A stretch of 28,908 nucleotides of DNA from a virus, in IMG/VR virus record IMGVR_UViG_3300025168_000454, positions 1 through 28,908 of that record, one strand, 5' to 3'. The notes under the pieces are model-generated. The model made no database searches. It worked only from the letters and a program-made list of their open reading frames with translations, and was not told where the DNA came from. A program made the translations under genes and the position numbers. Numbering within the stretch: position 1 is the stretch's first letter; each line of letters begins with the position of its first letter. Positions 7,536-15,700 of the stretch are shown one piece after another.

Positions 7536-8100
7536 TTCTATTGATAGTGTATTAGGTAATGTTATGGGTGGAGAGTCTTATTATGACCCATCACAAGATA
7601 AGCCTAATGTAATAGTACCAGAGGGTGAGTTCTATGCTCACGTAAAAGACTACACAGTTAAGGAAGATGTAGTTATAAGAGGTAAGTACCTAGCTGACAT
7701 ATATAACCTAAACTTTAAACTAGCTGAGGAAAATTCAGATAAAACGTTTGGAGATATGAGCGGTTCTGTATTTGTAGGTAAGATGGTTAGGTCTAAGGGT
7801 TTGTTTAGGTTTAAGACTCCAGATAGTAAAAACCTAGAGCCAAACTCTGGTGGAAATAGGGAGTTTAAAGAAGTCCTTGAATCTATTGGTATAAAACCAG
7901 AAGAGAAAGAAGTTGATGGAAATGTAGTCTATGCACTACCAATATTAACTCCATCTAACTGTGAAGGAGCTCCAGCTATTATACGTATCAAGCATGAGAC
8001 TTGGACTAATAGAGATGGAGAAGAAGTAGTATCTCCTAAGGCTAATGGTATATTTTCTTGGAGTAATGGCAAGAAAGATGTATCGGATATGCCATTCTAG
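7528..8100 (+). CDS. SSB-like single-stranded DNA-binding protein, 190 aa
   Basis: The first residues are disordered and acidic/polar; a beta-rich core follows (EGEFYAHVKDYTVKEDVVI..., AIIRIKHETWTNRDGEEVV), consistent with an OB-like fold. The protein ends DVSDMPF, the acidic-Phe tail used by SSBs to recruit partners. It sits directly after the annealing protein, where phages often place an SSB. No individual DNA-contact motif can be proven by eye. It overlaps the previous gene by 8 bases. Confidence 0.65.
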   Translation: MSNSIDSVLGNVMGGESYYDPSQDKPNVIVPEGEFYAHVKDYTVKEDVVIRGKYLADIYNLNFKLAEENSDKTFGDMSGSVFVGKMVRSKGLFRFKTPDSKNLEPNSGGNREFKEVLESIGIKPEEKEVDGNVVYALPILTPSNCEGAPAIIRIKHETWTNRDGEEVVSPKANGIFSWSNGKKDVSDMPF

Positions 8101-8346
8101 ATGAAGATAACCAATAGTGAATATTGTCTTATTATAAAGTCTCTTAGGAGAGAGAAAGAAAGTAAGACAATATTTGCAGATGTATTAGAAATAAGGAACT
8201 TAATCAGTAGGTTAAAGAAGGAGTATGACGACATAGCAGAGCGTAATATATCTGAAGGTATGACGGCAGACGAAGAGGAAATTTACCCTAGTAGATTACA
8301 TACTGAATACGGAGGTGAGCCTATTGGAGATAAAGAAGTGGAATGA
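8101..8346 (+). CDS. small helical hypothetical protein, 81 aa
   Basis: ATG 8101 follows the SSB-like stop codon directly and has no clear ribosome site, so it probably relies on re-initiation. The N-terminal EYCLIIKSLRREKE resembles a segment of the next gene (EDYLIIKQLRTKYDKE), suggesting a shared small helical motif. The C-terminus is acidic. Function unknown. Confidence 0.5.
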   Translation: MKITNSEYCLIIKSLRREKESKTIFADVLEIRNLISRLKKEYDDIAERNISEGMTADEEEIYPSRLHTEYGGEPIGDKEVE

Positions 8347-8539
8347 GATAGAGCGTTCTTTTACTACAAAGTTTGGATGGTATGATGGAATAAGACACAT
8401 GACAGATATTAGTAGAGATATACTAAAAGAAAAAAGCGTCTACGAACTTAATGAAAGAGAAGACTATCTAATAATAAAGCAACTAAGAACAAAATACGAT
8501 AAGGAGACATCATGGCAAGAAAAAGAAAAACACAAGTAG
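8324..8539 (+). CDS. small hypothetical protein, 71 aa
   Basis: The frame is open from GTG 8315, but ggagg at 8311-8315 lies eight bases before TTG 8324, so TTG is the better start. It overlaps both neighbours. The C-terminal EDYLIIKQLRTKYDKE matches the N-terminal motif of the preceding protein in pattern. Not recognised. Confidence 0.5.
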   Translation: MEIKKWNEIERSFTTKFGWYDGIRHMTDISRDILKEKSVYELNEREDYLIIKQLRTKYDKETSWQEKEKHK

Positions 8540-8715
8540 AGAAAGTAAGGGATTTCCTATTTACAGGTAAGAAACTTACAGCTAGGACAGCGATTAATCG
8601 CTTTGGTATATATAGATTAGCGGCTGTAGTATGGACGTTACGTAATACCTTAAGTATGAAGATAAATACAGATAATAGTAAGGGATATGCTGTATACTCG
8701 TTAACTAATAGCTAA
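8512..8715 (+). CDS. small winged-helix/HTH DNA-binding protein, 67 aa
   Basis: The basic N-terminus (MARKRKTQ) is followed by VRDFLFTGKKLTARTAINRF, then GIYRLAAVVWTLRN and a short beta wing. This is the pattern of the phage helix-turn-helix family in which 'LT..eAi..fGi.rLaa.i..LR' holds the recognition helix. It is the last gene before a GC-rich hairpin, so it may regulate its own operon or the arm switch. ATG 8512 has aaggagac upstream. Confidence 0.65.
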   Translation: MARKRKTQVEKVRDFLFTGKKLTARTAINRFGIYRLAAVVWTLRNTLSMKINTDNSKGYAVYSLTNS

Positions 8716-8735
8716 TTAGCGTAGCTAAACGGTCT

Positions 8736-8757
8736 GGGGCGTACCGCATAACGCCCC
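8736..8757 (+). terminator. GC-rich hairpin, possible terminator
   Basis: ggggcgt (8736-8742) pairs perfectly with acgcccc (8751-8757) around an 8-base loop. It stands out as the most GC-rich spot in an AT-rich region, 20 bases after the last gene of the recombination block. The downstream stretch is T-rich but broken (tttgtttgttt), so it is an imperfect intrinsic terminator; a processing site or attenuator is possible. Confidence 0.45.
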
Positions 8758-8792
8758 TAAAGATTTGTTTGTTTCGTGTTATCAAAGGTTTT

Positions 8793-8847
8793 TGGGTGTA
8801 CCTTAGGTTGTTGTTACCCTCCTTTTGTTTCAGCCTTTAAACACCCA
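8793..8847 (+). repeat. inverted repeat in the 145-base non-coding gap
   Basis: tgggtgt (8793-8799) is complementary to acaccca (8841-8847) across 41 bases. The second arm ends just ahead of the ribosome site (taggag) of the tiny zinc-motif gene, so pairing could expose or hide that site. The gap 8716-8860 holds otherwise only the GC-rich hairpin; I found no convincing promoter. Confidence 0.3.
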
Positions 8848-8860
8848 CTTAGGAGTAAAT

Positions 8861-8983
8861 ATGCCAATGTTATTTCATTGTCACGAATGTGATAAGCCAA
8901 CAGGAAATAAAGATATGATATGTGATAATTGTATAGAGAAAACTAAAGTAAAGAAACATAAAGAAGACAAGGAGAAAAAATGA
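8861..8983 (+). CDS. tiny zinc-ribbon protein, 40 aa
   Basis: ATG 8861 has taggag six bases upstream. The product has Cys7-xx-Cys10 and Cys21-xx-Cys24 (HCHEC...CDNC), a minimal zinc ribbon, then a Lys-rich tail (KVKKHKEDKEKK). It shares an ATGA overlap with the next gene. Probably a nucleic-acid or protein-binding ribbon; the exact role is unknown. Confidence 0.6.
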   Translation: MPMLFHCHECDKPTGNKDMICDNCIEKTKVKKHKEDKEKK

Positions 8984-9108
8984 TTATGTACTACATAATA
9001 GAAATCTTACAGACCCAAGCGTTTGATGTTATTATACAAACGTTATATGGAGTAGCTCTATGGGCTTTCATAACTGTAAGACTTAATAGAATAGAAAATA
9101 AACTTTAA
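8980..9108 (+). CDS. tiny single-span membrane protein, 42 aa
   Basis: ATG 8980 overlaps the preceding stop (ATGA) with aaggag upstream. Residues about 18-34 (VIIQTLYGVALWAFITV) form one membrane span followed by a basic tail RLNRIENKL. Not recognised; small membrane proteins of this sort are common in phage early regions. Confidence 0.55.
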   Translation: MIMYYIIEILQTQAFDVIIQTLYGVALWAFITVRLNRIENKL

Positions 9109-9128
9109 CAATATTAGATATACAGAGG

Positions 9129-9201
9129 GCAAACTAATAAACTTTTATAATAATAAAGCCTATTGGGGAATACATAAACCGATAGGATTTCTGTAGTTTG
9201 T
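9129..9201 (+). ncRNA. candidate three-way-junction structured RNA
   Basis: Three nested helices can be drawn: outer gcaaacta (9129-9136) with tagtttgt (9194-9201, seven Watson-Crick pairs and one wobble); inner cttt (9142-9145) with aaag (9155-9158); and cctattgg (9159-9166) with ccgatagg (9179-9186, seven Watson-Crick pairs and one wobble). The two inner helices abut without spacer, allowing coaxial stacking. It lies in the 130-base gap between two genes. It matches no riboswitch or ribozyme I know. An AT-rich background makes chance pairing possible. Confidence 0.3.
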
Positions 9202-9270
9202 TATACGTTATAGTAAAACGTCTAATTAGCTTTATAAAGATGAGTTTTGAAAGTTGGGTTTGGCGACTTT

Positions 9271-9564
9271 ATGCCCTCTTATATCTATAATAATATGAAA
9301 AGAAAAAAAGAACAAGTAACAAATAGAGCTATCAAGAGCTATCTAGATGATGCAGTGAAGATAATTCTATCTAATAAATCATCAATAACCGTACTAAGTG
9401 ACTTCTTATTCAACTATCTAGAAATGAAGGGAGAAACGGAAATGTACACTAAGTTTATGGAGGATAAAATCAATGGACTTATGGAACAAAGTAGCAAAAG
9501 GGATGGAGAAATTCTTGGAGAGCCCATTCAAGAAGATAAAAAAGAAGCGGAAGAGGAAGAGTAG
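9271..9564 (+). CDS. hypothetical protein with acidic tail, about 97 aa
   Basis: The frame opens at TTG 9247 with in-frame ATGs at 9271 and 9295; none has a good ribosome site, and I list 9271 as a compromise. The conserved-looking body is MKRKKEQVTNRAIKSYLDDA and a helical FLFNYLEMKG, ending in a Glu-rich tail. Another frame holds a 16-codon ORF (9240-9290) that stops four bases before ATG 9295, so re-initiation there is possible. Function unknown. Confidence 0.55.
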   Translation: MPSYIYNNMKRKKEQVTNRAIKSYLDDAVKIILSNKSSITVLSDFLFNYLEMKGETEMYTKFMEDKINGLMEQSSKRDGEILGEPIQEDKKEAEEEE

Positions 9565-9566
9565 AC

Positions 9567-9902
9567 GTGCCATCAAAAAGTAAAGCAAAGGGCAACAGGT
9601 TTGAAGTAGAATGTGTTAAAAAAGCACAGGAGTTTGGACTTGAAGCGAAGAGAGCATGGGGTTCTGATGGTAGGTCGTTAGGGCTTCACGCTGAAGTAGA
9701 TATGGTGATAGAAGATTTCACCGTTCAATGTAAAGTAAGAAAAAGGATAGCAGAATGGATAAAACCATCGGATACAGTGGGGGAATTACACCTTCAATTA
9801 GTAAAAGAGTCAAGAGGGGATATATACGCTATAATCTCGATGACTCACCTACTTCGTATGTTAAAAAAGCTGAAAGAGAGCACGGGAACTACGAAGATAT
9901 AG
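9567..9902 (+). CDS. Hjc-like Holliday-junction resolvase / PD-(D/E)XK nuclease, 111 aa
   Basis: Starts at GTG 9567 (gaagagg upstream). KGNRFEVECVKKAQEFG gives the catalytic Glu13; a Gly/Ser loop (WGSDGRSLGLHAE) leads to Asp45 and QCK (Gln54, Lys56), the pattern E-D-(E/Q)xK of Hjc-type nucleases. The C-terminal DIYAIISMTHLLRMLKKL fits the last strand and helix of the fold. At 111 residues it is close to the normal size. It probably cuts branched DNA from replication and annealing. Its last 148 bases are shared with the next gene in another frame. Confidence 0.75.
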   Translation: MPSKSKAKGNRFEVECVKKAQEFGLEAKRAWGSDGRSLGLHAEVDMVIEDFTVQCKVRKRIAEWIKPSDTVGELHLQLVKESRGDIYAIISMTHLLRMLKKLKESTGTTKI

Positions 9903-10189
9903 CTAGGGCTAAACTTGCAGATATAGAACATTACTTAGGAGACGATTGGATAGATTGGGATTGTGTATATATACCAACTACATCAGTAGAGAACTATAGA
10001 AAAAATAGAATGGTAAGCACAGTTAAAGAAAGGAGCACGTCTGAGGTTCTTAGATGTAATGATTGTGGAGAGGCTTACCAAACTAAAACTATGGACTATA
10101 GTAATAGGATTACTGGTAATTCAAAACTCCCAACTAGTATATATAAAAGAATACCTCTTCATAGAGGAGAGTGCGGTCTTTGTGGCTAA
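9755..10189 (+). CDS. hypothetical zinc-ribbon protein overlapping the resolvase, 144 aa
   Basis: ATG 9755 has aaaaagga upstream and lies deep inside the resolvase gene in another frame. The N-terminal part (SKRVKRGYIRYNLDDSPTSY) is protein-like rather than random, so the long overlap looks real. The C-terminus has Cys101/104 and Cys140/143 (C-x2-C-x35-C-x2-C), a zinc ribbon with a long insert. I cannot name a family. The next good in-frame ATG is at 10010, which would leave only the zinc part. Confidence 0.6.
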   Translation: MDKTIGYSGGITPSISKRVKRGYIRYNLDDSPTSYVKKAEREHGNYEDIARAKLADIEHYLGDDWIDWDCVYIPTTSVENYRKNRMVSTVKERSTSEVLRCNDCGEAYQTKTMDYSNRITGNSKLPTSIYKRIPLHRGECGLCG

Positions 10190-10547
10190 GTGCCCTTTAT
10201 GTAGTGGGTCTATATCTAAGAAAGATGTTTCATTAACCTTAGGGAGATTAAGATTAGCTAGGAGTCCTAGAATACTAGAGATATTAGATGCTGTAATGGT
10301 TAGCCTATCTAGACATTGGGCTATACATGACGTTGATATAGCTGGATTCCTAGCTGATATAGAGGGTATAGATGATAGTGTAATTACTGAATCTGTACAT
10401 AAGTTTAAGAAAAAAGGTGGGATAGAACAAGGTTTTAATATAAGATACCTTGCCGGTATTATAAAAAACGAGAGCAAGAGAGTAAAACTTAGGCAAGAGT
10501 ACGAGAAGAGAGCTTTGGATAGAATCCCACCTAAATTAGAGGACTAG
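10182..10547 (+). CDS. hypothetical protein upstream of the helicase, possible loader, 121 aa
   Basis: The frame opens at 10059, but GTG 10182 overlaps the previous stop by 8 bases with agaggaga upstream, and the protein then starts MAKCPLCSGSISKKD. The rest is helical, with AGFLADIEGIDDSVITESVH and FNIRYLAGIIKNESKRV. The C-terminal pattern is reminiscent of helicase-loader or DnaD-type domains, and it ends directly ahead of the DnaB-like gene. The loader role is inferred from position and weak resemblance only. Confidence 0.55.
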   Translation: MAKCPLCSGSISKKDVSLTLGRLRLARSPRILEILDAVMVSLSRHWAIHDVDIAGFLADIEGIDDSVITESVHKFKKKGGIEQGFNIRYLAGIIKNESKRVKLRQEYEKRALDRIPPKLED

Positions 10548-11879
10548 ATGAAAAGTGTAGAATTAGAAAAAGCCTTACTAGGTTGCTTAATACAAGACAG
10601 TAGCTATGTGGATTCAGTTAAGCAATTTATACCAAATAAAGAGTTCTTTTACTCATCTTTTAACCAAAAAGTTTGGAACGCTATAGATAAGTTATATAAA
10701 AGGCAAGGGAGTATAGAACTAAATACAGTATGTGAAGAGGTTGGGAATGACTCTGATGGCCATAGTTCAACATATGAAATTAGTGGATTCCTAGATAAAG
10801 TAGTGTCCCCATCTAGTTCTGTAGAATATGCAAAAAGGTTACATGCATATTACCTACGCAGAATTCTTAGTAATCAGATGAGTGATATATCTAAGAATAT
10901 AAACGACTCATCTCTTGAGACAAATAGTTTACTTGAGGATGCCCATACCACTATAGGTAATATAATAAAACTGCAACCAAATAAAACGTTTGATATAAAC
11001 TCACTATTAGAGTCTACGAAGGACTCTATATTTAACTCTACTAGTTTAATACAAACTGGAGTAGGTACGTTAGATAGAGTTATAACTGGAATGACTAGAG
11101 GTGAGATTACTATAATAGCTGGTAGACCCGGAAATGCCAAGACCACAGTAGCAGCTAACATAGCAAGAAACTTAGTACATCAAGGCATGAAGGTAGCTAT
11201 GTTTAATAGAGAGATGCCTAATACCGAGATGATGAAGAAGTTCTTAGCTATGGAGTCTAAGTCTATACAATATAGAAACCTAAGAAATAGCATAGGAATA
11301 GATAGTAATGAGGTTAATGAGACAGCGGCTAAGATATCGGAGATATACAATGATAAGCTATTTATGTTTGATGATATTAGAGATATGGAAGGTACGTTTC
11401 GTGAGATAAAGGCTATTAAGCCAGATGTAGTTATTGATGACCATATAGGGTTAATAGAACACCCTGCTCATGATAGACGTGACCTTAGGCTTAAGATAGG
11501 AGATGTTAGTCGTAACTATAAATGGCTAGCTAAGTCTCAAGACATGTCTGTTATAATGGTTTCTCAGATGAATAGGAATATGGAGCATAGGAATGACAGG
11601 GTTCCTAGGTTGTCTGACCTAGCAGAGTCTGGTAATCTAGAGCAAGATGCAGAGTTAGTTGTATTCTCTCATTATCCTTGGGTATCTAGGTATGGTGATG
11701 ATGGCAATAGTGATTGCTACTTAGAACTTATAGTTGCTAAGAATAGATATGGGCAAACTAATTCTTGTGAGGTTGGCTATCATGGTAATAGTTGCTTAGT
11801 AACTGATAGTGAAGCTGAAGCTGTGTCAATAGCTAATAAAAGAGGGGATGGAGTAAGAGGTAATCCTAAGCCTTTCTAA
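10548..11879 (+). CDS. dnaB: DnaB-like replicative DNA helicase, 443 aa
   Basis: An N-terminal helical domain (EKALLGCLIQD, near 7-17) and linker precede a RecA-fold core: Walker A GRPGNAKTT at 192-200, catalytic Glu222 in NREMP, Walker B VVIDD at 294-298, SQMNR at 339-343, LAESGNLEQDAE at 358-369, and AKNRYGQT, the arginine-finger region. Every DnaB motif is present and length is normal. It would unwind the phage replication fork, probably loaded with help from the preceding small protein. The start has agagga upstream. Its stop overlaps the stop of the convergent late arm by 4 bases. Confidence 0.93.
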   Translation: MKSVELEKALLGCLIQDSSYVDSVKQFIPNKEFFYSSFNQKVWNAIDKLYKRQGSIELNTVCEEVGNDSDGHSSTYEISGFLDKVVSPSSSVEYAKRLHAYYLRRILSNQMSDISKNINDSSLETNSLLEDAHTTIGNIIKLQPNKTFDINSLLESTKDSIFNSTSLIQTGVGTLDRVITGMTRGEITIIAGRPGNAKTTVAANIARNLVHQGMKVAMFNREMPNTEMMKKFLAMESKSIQYRNLRNSIGIDSNEVNETAAKISEIYNDKLFMFDDIRDMEGTFREIKAIKPDVVIDDHIGLIEHPAHDRRDLRLKIGDVSRNYKWLAKSQDMSVIMVSQMNRNMEHRNDRVPRLSDLAESGNLEQDAELVVFSHYPWVSRYGDDGNSDCYLELIVAKNRYGQTNSCEVGYHGNSCLVTDSEAEAVSIANKRGDGVRGNPKPF

Positions 11880-12790
11880 AATGTGTAATAATCAGATACC
11901 TTAAATGGTTCAGATTTATAAGTAGGTGCTTTAACCTGTATCAACTCCGATAAACCAGACTTAGGTATTTTCTCAAAGGCTCTTTCTGCTTGAGGGCTTT
12001 TTATCATTGGTATATCTGTTTTAGACAAGCCTCTTAAAAAACTCATTAATCGCTCATTGTAAATATCAGAATATTTTCCAAATAAATCTGGAGTAGGAAC
12101 ATTTAAGATGTCTATTAATTTAATGTTTTCAGTAGGTATATTACCTCTTATTCTTTCTTCAAATTCAAATCTAGGATTCATTTTCCCTAAATTGTCCAAA
12201 GAGTAACTATCAAGAGCGTCTAAAGTTTTTCTATACCCACCAACTTCTACATAAGGTTGCATTTTTAAACCTTTTTTAATCATGTTATCTCTGTCCATAA
12301 CTAATCTAATATCAGTGCCTATATAGTCATGAGGTCTATTAGAAAACATAGGGTCTCTAGTAACTGAAACTGCTGGTGATTTTTCTGGAGGAGCGCCTTC
12401 TCCATATAATTTTCTTATTTTCTTACTACTTGCATCTTCTCTAAAAGGCTTACCCGGGAAAGCTTGCTCTTTACCCCTAATTGCACCTTGTTTTAGTATC
12501 TTACCTAACCTATCTGTAGTAGTAAAATGATATACTGGATTACGTAGACCTGTTTTCTCTAGAATTTTTTTACCTACACTGCCAAGACTCTTTAATGTAA
12601 GTAATGGCCCCATTGCTATATTCTCTACAACAGGGTCTACACCGCCTATGTACTCAGGACTAGTATCTGCACGTATACTACCAGTTTGTGCAAACTTATC
12701 TAGCTCTGTCTGAAGTATTAAATCATCTATATTATTATGCACACCTGTAGATGAAGGGCCAAAGTATTCGCTTATAGTTTTAGGAGGCAT
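11876..12790 (-). CDS. putative virion-associated ADP-ribosyltransferase-like protein, 304 aa
   Basis: This is the last gene of the late operon. A hydrophobic segment at about 51-75 precedes a core starting VYHFTTTDRLGKILKQGAI (His88), then SVTRDPMF (142-149), IRLVMDRDNM, and FEFEERI (Glu209, 211, 212). The order His, Ser-x-Thr, Glu-x-Glu on a roughly 140-residue domain is the layout of ADP-ribosyltransferase folds, including those in phage polyvalent proteins. It follows the giant ejection-type protein with a TAATG junction, so it may be packaged and enter the host. Binding to NAD and activity are inference; a non-catalytic structural role is the alternative. Confidence 0.5.
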   Translation of the reverse strand: MPPKTISEYFGPSSTGVHNNIDDLILQTELDKFAQTGSIRADTSPEYIGGVDPVVENIAMGPLLTLKSLGSVGKKILEKTGLRNPVYHFTTTDRLGKILKQGAIRGKEQAFPGKPFREDASSKKIRKLYGEGAPPEKSPAVSVTRDPMFSNRPHDYIGTDIRLVMDRDNMIKKGLKMQPYVEVGGYRKTLDALDSYSLDNLGKMNPRFEFEERIRGNIPTENIKLIDILNVPTPDLFGKYSDIYNERLMSFLRGLSKTDIPMIKSPQAERAFEKIPKSGLSELIQVKAPTYKSEPFKVSDYYTF

Positions 12791-15700
12791 TAAACTGCTT
12801 GTCTTTTCTTAAGCTTATTTAATTTTCTCTTAATAATTGCTTTATAATTTATATCAGTTATATTAATTGGAAACATTTTATAAGCCCTATTCCAGTCTTT
12901 TATATCTTCTATAGCCTTCTGATAGTCTTCTTTTGTACTAGATTTTATTAAACTATCTACAATAGCTGACTTTCTCCTACCTCTTAAAAACTCTATTCTC
13001 TCTTTAGTTTGATTATTGGTCTCTAATCTTTTTGAAAAGTCTTTTAATAGAGGGCTACCAGTCATTTTAAAAATTCTAGATGGAACTCTCTTTATAAAAT
13101 CTCCTTGGTAATTTTTATAGTCTCTTTCCATAGCTTCAATAAACCCATGAAAGTTACTTACATCAGATAGAAAAGCTGGTTGAGCCATAAACTTAAGAGC
13201 TTGGCTAAATGTTCTCCCCTCCTCTAACGCTGCAGTCATAAAGTCTCCTAAGAATCCAAAAGCACCTACAGCAGCTACGTTTTCTATTATATCCTCAACG
13301 TCTGCGTTTGTACCAAAAGTAGATGGGTCGTAAGACATTTCCCCAGAAGCTAAGTACTTCATAAGCTCTTTTGCCTTTAGGGATATTGCTCCTGTAGCAA
13401 ACCCAGCACCAGCCAGTCTTAGTAATGGCATATAGTTATGGTGTATTACATCATGCTTAAGAGTGTCTTTTATAAAGTTATATTGCCTATACCCAAATGA
13501 TTTAAACTGTAGGAACGGTTTTAGAATTGGTCTATTTAAAACTAAGGGGTCATTTAAAAGGTTTTTTTGAAGTTGAGAATCAATAGCAAATTTACCAATA
13601 GCATCTATCATAGATGTTTCAGATATTTTATTTCCCTTTATAGTCTTAGGGTCTATCCCCATTTTTCTAAGTGTTCCTATAGCCCATTTCTTTCTACCCG
13701 GGAATTTAGATAGTTTAGCCTTACCAGATACTATGGCTACTAGGTCATCTACTAATACTCTAGCAGATGCAGCTGCCAATACATTATTAATAGCGTTTAT
13801 TCTATTGAATTGAGAAACATCAGTTATCTTAGTTACTAGTTTTCTAGATATTGAATCTTGAGGAGATAGCTCCATCAGTTCATTAACGTATTTATATAAG
13901 TTTGCAGGAGATGCATCTACCTGAGCTTTAAATTTTTTATCTGTATGGTATTTATAAGCACCTTTAGTAAACCTCCAGTATCCAGCAGCAAAAGCAGAAG
14001 AGATAGTAAACTGAGATAAGTTCATTGCTGACGCAGTACCTAGCCCAATCTTAGTAGCTGTTTCCCATTCCATAACTTTTGCCATAAAGTTTTTTACAGA
14101 TGGGTTAAAATTATACGCTCTATTGTGGGATATAGTTCCAAGAACATGGCTATGTAGTTCGTTTATAATTTCAGCATCTCTTGTTTTAGCATTCCTTACT
14201 AAGGCTGTTTTTATTTCCCCTTCTCTTCCAAAGTGCTTTACTTCGGAGGCTCTTCTAGCAACATTAGATGAGTATATTCCCTGCAGTGCCCTTATGTCTC
14301 TTTCGTATAATTCTTTTGGAAGCTTAAATTCCCTTGCTTTTTCTAGGTTTCCATCAAGCCTAAACACGTCTCCATATGTCATTCTACCCATTAAAGCCAT
14401 AGCTTTATAATGACTTAGTTCTCCTAACTTAGAACCAGATTCCAATATAGACTTTAAAGCCAAGTTAGTTTCCCCTTCTAATGATGGCATCATTCTCTTA
14501 ACCATCTTATTTAAAAACCTAGCTTTGGCTGAGTTATCCTTTGCAAATCCTTCAGGGTTATTCATCGCTTGGATAATATCATCTATTATTTCTTGCTTTG
14601 CATTATAAACCCTATTAACCTCTATATCTCTACTTCTTTTTGAACCTTCGAATATCCTACCAGACATTTTATTAATGTCCCCAAATATTTTTTCTGCTAC
14701 ACCTTGTTTAAGTATTTGAGGTGCGTAGTTATCTATATATCCAGATGCGTCAACTCCAGACTCCTTACCCTTATTAAATAAATAATTCATAAATTGCTTA
14801 TGAGCCATTGTTTCTGGTGTATTTATTCCATTTTCTACAGCATCGGTTAATAGCTCCCAATAATTTTTAGAGACATCTGCCTTATCTAATCCAAGAGCCT
14901 TAGATAAACTAGCTACTTGTTCTTTAGTTGGTTTTATAGCTGTAAACCCACCTCTTTGCATTATATCATGGCTTTCCGCCATAACTCTTCTATTGTCTGT
15001 TAAGAATGAATCAAATTTTCCAATATAAGCTCTTCTAATTGGGTCTACAGTACCTTGATTTTTTGCTGGTCTTAGGATGTCTAGTAATTTTGATACTCTT
15101 TCTGGTAGTATATTAGCAGTTAAAAGACTTTGCCTAGGCTTTATCATCCTTACACCAGTTCTTTCTATTTTTTCTAGTGCTTTTTTTACATCAAGTTCTA
15201 GTAGTAAATCCTCTCTTATTTTTCTAAGACCTTTATTGTCTACGTTTTTAAGCAATGGTTTTTTTGGTACTTCTGTTTTTTCTATCAACATTGCACGTCT
15301 ATTTTCTTTTACTTTTTTCTCATGACCTAGTTCTTTTTCAAGCTTCCTTATCTCTTTACTCCTAGTGTCTCTAAGTTCTTTTGGAGTGAGTGCTATTTGT
15401 TGCTTTAATCTATATTCATTTGTAAAAATATCTTTTGGTATTTGAGATAATTCATTAGTATCTAAAAACCTTGCCTGTATTTCTTTATCTCCCTCTTTTT
15501 TAATTTCTATTTCCCTACCTTTTCTATCGGTATATATTTCTCCAGCTCTCCTTTTAGCCTGAGATTTTAATCCTTGTAATTCTGATTCAGTTTTATATAT
15601 CTCAGCTCTACCCGGTTGGCCTTCTGGCATCTTCTCTATTGTAAACTCTGGCTTTCTAGCTTCCTTTACATAGCTCTGCAATCTCTTTATTCCTTCTCCG

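Noticed and set aside
9146-9151. tataat as a -10 promoter element
   Set aside because: No fitting -35 hexamer lies 16-18 bases upstream, and such matches are frequent in AT-rich sequence.
14123-15325. Plus-strand ORFs inside the 1241-residue gene
   Set aside because: They are antisense shadows with Ser/Leu/Phe-rich low-complexity translation and no ribosome sites.
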